Below, in pieces: positions 1 to 7,007 of a stretch of 15,400 bases of DNA (position 1 is the stretch's first letter; each line of letters opens with the position of its first letter). The stretch covers positions 1-15,400 of the forward strand of contig DASWRT010000364.1 in assembly GCA_036403035.1 (NCBI GenBank), given 5' to 3'. Source of the DNA: DASWRT01 sp036403035. Lineage in GTDB: Bacteria > Pseudomonadota > Alphaproteobacteria > ATCC43930 > CGMCC-115725. The notes below the pieces were generated by a model. It had not been told where the DNA came from, did not search any database, and saw only the letters and a program-made list of their open reading frames with translations. The position numbers were made by a program, and so were the translations under genes.

Positions 1-717
1 GTCGATGCCGGTCAGTTCCTTGAGCTGCGCGAGCGAGACGGTCTCGTACTCGTCGCCGGATTCGTTGCGGACGAGGTAGGCGCCGGCCTGCCGGCGGGCA
101 GGGTCGTAGACCGCCTTGTAGAGCATGGTCGGGACGAGGACGCGGCCGTTGAGGCGCTGCAATGTTTCGCCGCGGAAGACCGGGCCGGTGACGACGTACA
201 GATCGCCGTCGCGCTCGGCAAGGCGGCGCACGGCCATCTCGATATGCGCCCACAGGCCGCGGTTATTCTCCCGGTTCTGCGGGACCATGTTCGCAAGGCT
301 GAAGCTCTCCTGCTGTGACTGCGGGTCGGGCATGTCGCCGGACGGCGCCATGCGGCCGCGGTCGAAGCCGGAGCGCTGATAGTCCCTCAGCTCGGCGCGC
401 TCGCCCGGCGGCAGGCTCGGGTCCGGGTGGAAGGCGTTTTCGCGGATCATGTCCTTCGCCTCGGCGACACGATCGCGCGTCAGGTGCTCCGCCGACCAGA
501 GCGGCGTCCGCGTGATGCCGCTGTGCAGCACGGCATAGCCGGAATAGCAGATCTCGCGCGTGTCCTGGGAGAGCCGCGGGTTGACGATGGCGGGATCGTC
601 GCCAGCGACGAAGTGCGCCGGGCACGTCGACAGGGCCGACAGGCCCGGTCGCGGCGCTGCCGGCAGCAGGAGAACGACGCCAAGCAACAGCGGTAGGATT
701 CGTACATGACGGCGCAT
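1..717 (-). CDS. Secreted DNA/RNA non-specific endonuclease (NucA/EndoG family), 3' end cut by window
   Basis: The frame is open from an ATG at 717 to the window edge and gives 239 residues. GGAGG lies about 8 bases upstream of the ATG. Residues 1-22 form a signal peptide (Arg/His n-region, then LLLGVVLLLPA), so the product is probably exported. The ββα-metal nuclease signature is at 116-129 (SGFDRGRMAPSGDM), followed by SFSLANMVPQ (138-147), the Asn-rich metal-binding stretch NRENNRGLWAHIE (148-160), VVTGPVF (175-181) and VPTMLYKAVYD (195-205). Family members hydrolyse DNA and RNA without sequence preference using one Mg2+ held by an Asn. The expected catalytic His of DRGH is Arg122 here (codon at 352-354), so activity is uncertain. 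The gene lies 191 bp downstream of selB, on the same strand, and need not be co-transcribed with it. The family assignment is firm; the C-terminus is not visible. Confidence 0.9.
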   Translation of the reverse strand, partial: MRRHVRILPLLLGVVLLLPAAPRPGLSALSTCPAHFVAGDDPAIVNPRLSQDTREICYSGYAVLHSGITRTPLWSAEHLTRDRVAEAKDMIRENAFHPDPSLPPGERAELRDYQRSGFDRGRMAPSGDMPDPQSQQESFSLANMVPQNRENNRGLWAHIEMAVRRLAERDGDLYVVTGPVFRGETLQRLNGRVLVPTMLYKAVYDPARRQAGAYLVRNESGDEYETVSLAQLKELTGID

Positions 718-786
718 CGGGAGCGGTCCTCCGCCGGAGTTGGAGGCCGCCGCGCAAAGGAACGAACGCATAACGCACGGAGCGAC

Positions 787-808
787 CGCCGAAGCCAAGG
801 CTTCGGCG
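787..808 (-). terminator. Perfect hairpin downstream of selB, possible terminator
   Basis: This is a perfect inverted repeat, CGCCGAAGCC / GGCTTCGGCG with two bases between the arms. It would fold as a 9-bp stem with a 4-base loop. It sits in the 191-bp gap between the selB stop and the nuclease start, about 100 bp after selB. No T-tract follows on the minus strand, so an intrinsic terminator is only a guess. An RNA-stabilising hairpin or protein-binding palindrome is also possible. The rest of the gap shows no recognisable gene or tRNA. Confidence 0.4.
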
Positions 809-908
809 AAAGGAACACTTCAACAGCCGGAAGATTCCGCGAGAGTCGGTGATCGACGCCTCTCGAAGCCCTGGCGAGTCCGACACGTTTCCTTTTTTGC
901 GAGCGCCG

Positions 909-2993
909 TTATTCCTGGATCGAGATCAGCGGCTCGACGGCGGCAGCCTCCTCCGGAGCGGCCGAAGCGTCAGCGCCGCCATCGCTACGGTCGTGGCGGC
1001 GGTCGCCGTCCGGTCGGGCGAGCATCGTCCGGCGGTCGCCGCGGCGGCGGGTCGCGCCGATCGCGTCGAGATGCTCCAGCAGCGGCACGCTGAACTTGCG
1101 GGAGATGCCGAGGAGCTTCCCGGCGTCGCTGACGAGGAAGCCGCCGGCATGTTCCGTACCGCCGCCGCCATACCAGCGGCCGAGGATTTCGCGCGCCCGC
1201 GCGACGGCGTCGCGGTGGAACAGGATCTCGCGCTTCTGCACGCGGTCGGGCGCGCGGACCAGCGTTCCGTCGGCGATCAGCCGGCGCAGTGCGCGCTGCC
1301 GCACCGGATCGCCGCCGACCAGCGGCGCGGCGTCGGGCGGGCTGAGGCCGCCGCGCCGGTAAGCGGCGGCGAGGCCGGCGGCGGCGCGGCGATCCGCCTC
1401 GGACGACGGCGCCGCCGGGTTTCCCGCGGCGGCGGCGCTGCCGGGCCGGAACAGGCCGCGGGGCGCCGGTGCGATCAAGCCGCGCGCGACGAGGCCGGCG
1501 AGGATCGCGTCGAAGGCGGCGGCGGGGAGCACACCGGGCAGCGCAGCGCGCAGCCGGTCGCGCGGCACGCCGCCGCCGTCGTCCGCCATCTCGGCGGGAC
1601 CGATCCGGCCGAGGGAAGCGAGCATCAGCCGCTCCATCTCGCGGCAGACCGCACGGTCGAGCACGGTTCCGTCGGGGAAGCTCGCGATCCCGGCGGCGCC
1701 TCCGGCGGCCTCGTCGAGCCAGCGCCGGACATGCGCCGGCGACGCGCCCAGCAGGCGCGCGAGACCGTCGCGCGCCGCGCCGCGCGGACCGACCTCGCGC
1801 AGCAGGGCGACGATCGCCTCGGGCGGCGGCGCGGTCGCGAGCACGGCGAGGCGGCGCAGCACGGGCTCGTCGAAGCGGCGGCGCCGGCTGGAGGCGACGG
1901 GATCGAGGATGCGGCCCCCGCCGATCGTGCCGACCGGGGCCGGCAGGCGGAGGATGAAGGGCTCGCGCGCCGGCACCGCCAGCACACCGCCATCCGCACG
2001 GCGGAGCTGGGCGAAGCCGGTGTCGCCGGGCGCCAGCGCGTTGCGGTCGAGCAGGCGTACGCGGCCCGCGATCTCGGTCGTGCCGAACAGCAGCTGCACG
2101 CCGGCATTGGCCGGCAGCGGGCGCGGCGCACGGCCGAGCAGCGTCAGCTCGACGTCGAGCCATGGCGAGGCGGCGGGCGCCAGCGCGCCGGGCGTCGCCA
2201 GCGCGTCGCCGGGTGCGATATCGCCGCGCTCGACGCCGCGCAGATTGACGGCGAGGCGGCGGCCGGGGCCGGTCGCCTCGACCGGGCTTCCATGCACCTG
2301 GAGGCCGCGGACGCGGGCGCGCCGGACCGCACCGGCCATGGAAACGATCTCCACCGCGTCGCCGACCGCGATCCGGCCGCGGCGCAGCGTGCCCGTCACG
2401 ACCGTGCCGAAGCCGGCCGCCGCGAAGACGCGGTCGATCGGGAGATAGAAGAAGCCGCGGTCCGGCGGGTCCGTCGACGCCGCGGCGAGGCCGTCGAGAT
2501 GCCGCCGCAGTTCGTCGATCCCTTGTCCCGTCACCGCGGAAACCGCGACGGACGGCGCGTCGGCGATGCCGTTTGCAGCGAGCAGCGCCCTCGCCTCCTC
2601 CGCCACCTGCCGGGCGCGTTCCTCGCCGACGAGATCGCATTTGGTGACGGCGATCACGCCGCGGCGGACGCCGATCAAGCGGGCGATGTCGAGATGCTCC
2701 AGGGTCTGCGGCTTGATGCCCTCGGTCGCGGCGACGACGGCGAGGACCGCCTCGATCCCGGTGGCGCCGGAGACCATCGCGCGGACGAACCGCTCGTGGC
2801 CGGGCATGTCGATCAGGTCGATCCCGCCGCCCCCGCCGCCGGAGACCGGCAGGTGGGCGAAGCCGAGGACGATCGAGATGCCGCGCGCCTTCTCCTCCTT
2901 CAGCCGGTCGGTGTCGGTGCCAGTCAGCGCGCGGACCAGCGCGGTCTTGCCGTGGTCGACATGGCCGACGACGCCGACCGCGACCGTCTTCAC
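909..2993 (-). CDS. selB: Selenocysteine-specific translation elongation factor SelB
   Basis: This GTPase delivers Sec-tRNA(Sec) to ribosomes at UGA codons that carry a SECIS hairpin. The product is 694 residues. The G domain shows GHVDHGKT (10-17), RGISIVLGFAH (37-47), DMPGHE (62-67) and TKCD (117-120). Translation-factor β-barrels follow. A long C-terminal half has the winged-helix repeats that bind SECIS RNA in this family, ending near SVPLLEHLDAIGATRRRG. The start is GTG (2993-2991) and overlaps the selA stop in GTGA, so the two genes are translationally coupled. Two oddities are visible: a run of six glycines (52-57) just before the DMPGHE motif, and about 35 extra residues rich in Asp, Arg and Ala after the last winged helix. 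The identification is secure. Confidence 0.97.
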   Translation of the reverse strand: MKTVAVGVVGHVDHGKTALVRALTGTDTDRLKEEKARGISIVLGFAHLPVSGGGGGGIDLIDMPGHERFVRAMVSGATGIEAVLAVVAATEGIKPQTLEHLDIARLIGVRRGVIAVTKCDLVGEERARQVAEEARALLAANGIADAPSVAVSAVTGQGIDELRRHLDGLAAASTDPPDRGFFYLPIDRVFAAAGFGTVVTGTLRRGRIAVGDAVEIVSMAGAVRRARVRGLQVHGSPVEATGPGRRLAVNLRGVERGDIAPGDALATPGALAPAASPWLDVELTLLGRAPRPLPANAGVQLLFGTTEIAGRVRLLDRNALAPGDTGFAQLRRADGGVLAVPAREPFILRLPAPVGTIGGGRILDPVASSRRRRFDEPVLRRLAVLATAPPPEAIVALLREVGPRGAARDGLARLLGASPAHVRRWLDEAAGGAAGIASFPDGTVLDRAVCREMERLMLASLGRIGPAEMADDGGGVPRDRLRAALPGVLPAAAFDAILAGLVARGLIAPAPRGLFRPGSAAAAGNPAAPSSEADRRAAAGLAAAYRRGGLSPPDAAPLVGGDPVRQRALRRLIADGTLVRAPDRVQKREILFHRDAVARAREILGRWYGGGGTEHAGGFLVSDAGKLLGISRKFSVPLLEHLDAIGATRRRGDRRTMLARPDGDRRHDRSDGGADASAAPEEAAAVEPLISIQE

Positions 2994-4480
2994 GGTGCAG
3001 TCACCACGGCGGCGGCGAGCGCAGCGGCGATCTCCGGCACCTCGTCGTCGGCGACGGTCCGCATGTCGAGCAGGAGGCGGCCGGCCTCGATCCGCCCGAC
3101 CACCGCGGGCTCGCCGGTGCGCAGGCGGCGCGCGATCTCGTCGACGGAGAGCCCGTCCGGCGGCGACAGCGCGACAAGGACGGTCGCGATCTCGGTCCCC
3201 GGCAGCGAACCGCCGCCGGCATAGGAAACGCCCTCGTCGAGCCGCAGATGCGCGGCAAGGCCGGGCGTGGCGGCGGCGGCGGTCTCGTCGCGCAGCCGCA
3301 CGGCGCGGGCGCGCAAGGCCGCGTCGTCCTGCGCCAGCATGCGCAGCACCGGGACGGCGCGGATCAGCCGCTCCGGGTCGAGATGGAGGCGCAGCGTCGC
3401 GGCGAGCGCCGCCAGCGTCATCTTGTCGACGCGCAGCGCACGCAGCAGCGGGTGCCGGCGCAGCCGATCGACGAGGTCGCGGCGGCCGACGATCACGCCG
3501 GCCTGCGGCCCGCCCAGCAGCTTGTCGCCGCTGAAGGTCACGAGGTCGATGCCGGCGGCGAGGCGGTCGCCGACCGTCGGCTCGTAGGGCAGTCCGAAGC
3601 GCCGCAGATCGATCAGCGTGCCGCTGCCGAGATCCTCGACCACGGCGAGCGCGCCGTCGTGGCTGCGCGCCAGCCAGGCCAGCGCCTCGGCCGGGACGGC
3701 GCCGGTGAAGCCGACGATGCGGTAATTGCTCTGGTGCACCTTGAGCAGGACACGGGTATCCGCCGTGATCGCCGCTTCGTAGTCGGCGAGCCGCGTCTTG
3801 TTGGTCGTGCCGACCTCGACGAGGCGGGCGCCGCCCTGGCGGACGATGTCGGGGATGCGGAACGAGCCGCCGATCTCGACCAGCTCGCCGCGCGAGACGA
3901 CGACCTCGCCGCCCGCGGCGAGGCCGCTCAACGCGAGCAGCACGGCGGCAGCGTTGTTGTTGACGACGAGCGCGGCCTCGGCGCCGGTCAGCTCGCGCAG
4001 CAGTTCCTCGACGGCGCCGTCGCGGGCGCCGCGCCGGCCGCTCTCCAAATCGTACTCCAGGTTCGCGTAGCCGCGCGCCGCTTCGGCGACCGCGTCGACC
4101 GCTTCGGCGGCGAGCGGGGCGCGGCCGAGATTGGTGTGCAGCACGATGCCGGTCGCGTTGACGACGCGCCGCAGGCCGGCGAGGCGCCGCCGGTCGAGAT
4201 CGGCGCGGACGGCGGCGAAGAAGGCGGGCTCGTCGAACGCCGGAACGGCCGCGGCTGCGCCGCCGCGAAGCTGACGTCGGACCACGGCGAGGTGCGCCCG
4301 GATCGCGCCGAGCACGGCGGGGCGCGGGAACTCGGCAAGGAGCGCGCGGGCGCTGTCGCCGTCGATCAGCCGGTGCACCGGCGGCAGCGCGCGCAACGCC
4401 GACGGTGCGGCGGCGGTGGAGGCCGGAGCATCGCGGCGGCGATGGAGGTCGGAGAGGTCGCGCATCGAACCGTCGTGCAT
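2990..4480 (-). CDS. selA: L-seryl-tRNA(Sec) selenium transferase SelA
   Basis: This PLP enzyme converts Ser-tRNA(Sec) to Sec-tRNA(Sec) using selenophosphate. The product is 496 residues, against about 463 in E. coli. The N-terminal part has ALPPVHRLID (31-40), typical of the start of SelA. The fold-type I core includes RRVVNATGIVLHTNLGRAPL (104-123), EEL...TGAEAALVVNNNAAAVLL and SGDKLLGGPQAG (317-328), with Lys320 as the probable PLP Schiff-base lysine. The ATG at 4480 has only a weak ribosome site. A second ATG five codons downstream (4465) is an alternative start. The stop overlaps the selB start by 4 bp, so the pair forms an operon. Upstream, 93 bp separate it from the sigma-1.1-like gene, which probably belongs to the same transcript. 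Confidence 0.96.
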   Translation of the reverse strand: MHDGSMRDLSDLHRRRDAPASTAAAPSALRALPPVHRLIDGDSARALLAEFPRPAVLGAIRAHLAVVRRQLRGGAAAAVPAFDEPAFFAAVRADLDRRRLAGLRRVVNATGIVLHTNLGRAPLAAEAVDAVAEAARGYANLEYDLESGRRGARDGAVEELLRELTGAEAALVVNNNAAAVLLALSGLAAGGEVVVSRGELVEIGGSFRIPDIVRQGGARLVEVGTTNKTRLADYEAAITADTRVLLKVHQSNYRIVGFTGAVPAEALAWLARSHDGALAVVEDLGSGTLIDLRRFGLPYEPTVGDRLAAGIDLVTFSGDKLLGGPQAGVIVGRRDLVDRLRRHPLLRALRVDKMTLAALAATLRLHLDPERLIRAVPVLRMLAQDDAALRARAVRLRDETAAAATPGLAAHLRLDEGVSYAGGGSLPGTEIATVLVALSPPDGLSVDEIARRLRTGEPAVVGRIEAGRLLLDMRTVADDEVPEIAAALAAAVVTAP

Positions 4481-4573
4481 GCCCGGCTGTCCGTCAGGGG
4501 GCGAACGCCGGGCGGAGCGGGCGGTTCAGCCGCCGCGGGGCTTCGAGAGGATCGAGGCGGCAGAACCGGCCGC

Positions 4574-5014
4574 TCAGGCGGCGAAGAAAAGGATCAGGAC
4601 GATGCAGACCGCGAGCACGACGCCGAGCACGATCATGTCGGCCGGCAGTGGGCCACGGCTCGCACGTGCGGCAGGCTCCGCCGGGTAGACATGGACAGGA
4701 CCGGATAGCCCGGTGGTGGCGGCGCCACCACCACCGGCCGCATGGCGCGGTGGACTTGCCGCCGCGGGCTCGGCCGGCGCAGCGGCAGCCGGCAGCGGCG
4801 GCGCGGCGTCGTAGCGCGGACGCAACAGGTCGGGGTCGAGATCGACCTCGATGCCGGCATCCTCCAGCCGCGCCATCGCCTCGGCCAATTCCTCGGCGCT
4901 CATCCGGTCGACCGGGAGGACGCGCTTCACGTCGTCGAGCCCCAACCGGCCCTGCCGGCGGCCGATCGCCGTCAGCTCGCCGAGCGCCGCTTCGTTCACC
5001 GTCGTTGCCGCCAT
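4574..5014 (-). CDS. Tail-anchored small protein with sigma-70 region 1.1-like N-terminus
   Basis: The product is 146 residues; the ATG at 5014 follows a GGGAGG sequence. Residues about 7-60 (LGELTAIGRRQGRLGLDD, then VLPVDRMSAEELAEAMARLE and AGIEVD) have the pattern of region 1.1 of housekeeping sigma factors: L..L...G...G.LT..E....LP......E.....I..L...GI.V. Next comes an Ala/Pro-rich linker with four glycines (about 68-122). The C-terminus is a single hydrophobic segment (127-145, MIVLGVVLAVCIVLILFFAA), ending almost at the last residue as in tail-anchored proteins. No other sigma region is present, so it cannot be a sigma factor itself. In sigma-70, region 1.1 is acidic and occupies the DNA channel of RNA polymerase. 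A role here in sequestering polymerase or another partner at the membrane is inference. It lies directly upstream of selA on the same strand. The family assignment rests on pattern only. Confidence 0.8.
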   Translation of the reverse strand: MAATTVNEAALGELTAIGRRQGRLGLDDVKRVLPVDRMSAEELAEAMARLEDAGIEVDLDPDLLRPRYDAAPPLPAAAAPAEPAAASPPRHAAGGGGAATTGLSGPVHVYPAEPAARASRGPLPADMIVLGVVLAVCIVLILFFAA

Positions 5015-5041
5015 GCGCCGCGCCTCCCGTCCTGCCGCGTT

Positions 5042-5185
5042 TCAGCCCTTCTCCACCATCGGACATTCGCTCTGCGAGAGCGGACGGATGGTCTGGTCGC
5101 GCGGGATCCGGCGGACGATCCGGTTGTCATCGACGGCCGGCTCGAATCCCGCGATGGCAACAAGGCAGCCGGACCTTCGTTCCAC
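5042..5185 (-). CDS. Possible 47-residue ORF upstream of the selAB cluster
   Basis: A short open frame reads from GTG (5185-5183) to TGA (5044-5042), with an in-frame TGA upstream that limits the 5' end. The translation includes GCLVAIAGFEPAVDDNRIVR and ends SQSECPMVEKG. Its codons strongly favour G or C at the third position and the amino-acid mix looks protein-like, unlike the Arg/Ser/Ala-rich shadow frames around it. The ribosome site is weak (GGCGGA), which lowers confidence. It ends 27 bp before the sigma-1.1-like ATG, on the same strand. I recognise no family. It has two Cys (residues 7 and 41) and no clear membrane segment. Confidence 0.45.
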   Translation of the reverse strand: MERRSGCLVAIAGFEPAVDDNRIVRRIPRDQTIRPLSQSECPMVEKG

Positions 5186-5300
5186 GTGTCCGCCGCTAAC
5201 CGGTGGAAAATCAAATCAGCGCAAGGAAAAACCCTGGAGCCGCCAAGAATTGACTTCCATCAGGCCATCGCATGCTCTTGAAAATCAAGCGGAAAACGCC
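5186..5300. other. AT-richer intergenic stretch, possible leader or promoter of the sel cluster
   Basis: Base composition drops clearly in GC between the ASRT stop and the 47-codon ORF. Several A- and T-runs are visible, along with a small inverted repeat CTTGA-AAA-TCAAG at 5277-5289. No consensus -35/-10 pair with proper spacing was found on the minus strand. This is the most promoter-like gap upstream of the small ORF, the sigma-1.1-like gene, selA and selB. Confidence 0.3.
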
Positions 5301-5708
5301 TCAGACGCCGCCCGCATAGGCCACTGTCGAGAGCAGCCCGTGCACCTCTGGCCGCGAGTCGAGCCGCGTGTGCTGAACGACCACCGGGACGGACGAGCGG
5401 ATCACCGAGGCGTAGGGCGTGTCGCGCGGGACCGGCTCCGGGTCCTGAAGATCGTTGAAGCGGAAATGTTGCGTCCGCCGCGCCGGGACGGTCAGGCGGT
5501 AAGGGCCGGCCGGCTCCCGGTCGGTGAAGTACAGGGTGATCTCGATCATGGCGTCGGCATCACCCGCATTGAGGATGCAAGCGGTTTCGTGGCTTACCAG
5601 AGCACGGTCGTCGCTGTCGCTGCGACCGGGAATGTAGCCTTCCGGGATTGCCCATACCGTCCAGCCGGTCGACGCGACATTGACGGTATCGGACGCGGCG
5701 TCGGTCAT
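5301..5708 (-). CDS. Sensory rhodopsin transducer-like protein (ASRT family)
   Basis: This 135-residue soluble protein closely matches the pattern of Anabaena sensory rhodopsin transducer, which is about 125 residues. Diagnostic stretches are WAIPEGYIPG (about 19-28), SHETACILN (39-47), EITLYFTDREPAGPYRLTVP (56-75), ARRTQHFRFNDL..PEPVPR and VVVQHTRLDSR near the C-terminus. In Anabaena the protein forms a β-sandwich oligomer that interacts with sensory rhodopsin; relatives occur in many bacteria without rhodopsin, where the ligand is not settled. The ATG at 5708 follows GGAGG with 9 bases between. No signal peptide or membrane segment is present. No rhodopsin gene occurs in the window, so light sensing should not be assumed. 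The family call is firm; the role is open. Confidence 0.93.
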   Translation of the reverse strand: MTDAASDTVNVASTGWTVWAIPEGYIPGRSDSDDRALVSHETACILNAGDADAMIEITLYFTDREPAGPYRLTVPARRTQHFRFNDLQDPEPVPRDTPYASVIRSSVPVVVQHTRLDSRPEVHGLLSTVAYAGGV

Positions 5709-5889
5709 GGCGCTTTCCTCCGGATCGGGGTGAAGCCCGCGCGGCGCGGAACCGGCCGCAGCGGCATACCGTCCGTTCCTAAAACGGCACCGGCGAGGCC
5801 GCGTTCCGCGAGATCAAGTCTTTGACAAGCATCAATTTCCCCGACGCGCCGCCGAACGGCGCCTCAGGCCGTGTCTCACACGCCGGCCA

Positions 5890-6360
<471 letters not shown>

Positions 6361-6468
6361 GCGGATCCTCCGGAACGGCCCCGCGGCAATCGCCGGGCAG
6401 CGCCCCGGATAGCATGCCGCGCCGTCGAACGGCACCCCTCGATAAAACCATGTTTGATGGAGTCGTCC

Positions 6469-6489
6469 GGCCGTTCGAAAGCAACGGCC
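6469..6489 (-). terminator. Hairpin just after the receiver gene, possible terminator
   Basis: The arms GGCCGTT (6469-6475) and AACGGCC (6483-6489) form a perfect 7-bp stem with a 7-base loop, beginning 3 bases after the receiver stop codon. No clear T-tract follows on the minus strand, so termination is uncertain. Its position suggests that it separates the receiver from the basic-protein gene downstream. Confidence 0.4.
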
Positions 6490-6492
6490 CGA

Positions 6493-6885
6493 TCAGCGCG
6501 GCATCGCAGCCGCGGACGGCGCCGGGGCGGAGCCGGTGCCGAGCACCCGCTCGACGGTGCGCACGAGATCCTCGATCCGGAACGGCTTGCCCAGGAACGG
6601 GCGGTCGCCGTTGGCGTGCTGCTCCGCCGCGTCGGCGTAGCCTGACATCAGGATGACCGGCACGGGCTGCGCCGATGCGTCCTCGATGATCGGCAGCCCC
6701 GGCTCGTCCGGCAGCACCACATCAAGCAGGACGAGATCGTAGACATCGTCCGCGAGCGCATCGCGCATTTGCGCGGCGCTGAGCGCACATCGGACGACGC
6801 AGCCCCGCTGCGTGAGCGCCTCCGCAAGGAGATCGCAGATCTCGGGCTGATCGTCGACGATCAGGATGTGAGGGGCGAAAGGCAA
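6493..6885 (-). CDS. Stand-alone CheY-like response regulator receiver
   Basis: This 130-residue single receiver domain starts at a TTG (6885-6883), with a modest GGAG five bases upstream. Key residues are present: acidic pair Asp11-Asp12 (ILIVDDQPEI), phospho-acceptor Asp55 (LVLLDVVLPDEPG), Ser81 (ILMSGYAD) and Lys100 (LGKPF). A short Ala/Pro/Ser tail follows, with no DNA-binding or enzymatic output domain. Such proteins act by phosphorylation-dependent binding to a partner, often as a phosphorelay step or a target of a hybrid kinase. No histidine kinase is encoded in the window, so its partner is unknown. It lies 122 bp downstream of ndh and 132 bp upstream of the basic-protein gene. Confidence 0.95.
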   Translation of the reverse strand: MPFAPHILIVDDQPEICDLLAEALTQRGCVVRCALSAAQMRDALADDVYDLVLLDVVLPDEPGLPIIEDASAQPVPVILMSGYADAAEQHANGDRPFLGKPFRIEDLVRTVERVLGTGSAPAPSAAAMPR

Positions 6886-6985
6886 AGCGGCTCCGCGTTA
6901 TTCTCGCCGCCGCTAACCGCAAATCGTCGCGTTCGGTTCCGGCGGTGCGGTTTCGCATGCCGGGAAGACATGATGCGGGTTAATC

Positions 6986-7000
6986 GCCGGGCAACCCGGC
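6986..7000 (-). terminator. Short hairpin after ndh, possible terminator
   Basis: GCCGGG (6986-6991) and CCCGGC (6995-7000) form a 6-bp all-GC stem with a 3-base loop, 7 bases after the ndh stop. On the minus strand GATTAA follows, with no long T-run. It is a weak candidate for the end of the maeB/dctA/ndh transcript. Confidence 0.35.
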
Positions 7001-7007
7001 ACGCATC

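Noticed and set aside
263..886. 207-codon minus-strand frame overlapping the nuclease gene
   Set aside because: It is out of frame with the clear nuclease motifs and shows no domain; the nuclease frame at 1-717 explains the region.
849..3224. 791-codon open frame on the plus strand opposite selB
   Set aside because: It mirrors selB in a GC-rich gene and its translation is Arg/Ala/Gly/Asp-rich with no domain. It has no ribosome site and is best explained as a codon-bias shadow.
5045..5160. Possible tRNA-Sec in the gap upstream of the sigma-1.1-like gene (GCTCGAAT resembles a T-loop)
   Set aside because: The T-stem has a mismatch, no TCA anticodon loop or long variable arm can be drawn, and the same bases read well as the small ORF on the other strand.
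5822..5850. TTGACA on the plus strand as a -35 promoter box
   Set aside because: No -10-like hexamer follows at usual spacing and there is no plus-strand gene to serve.
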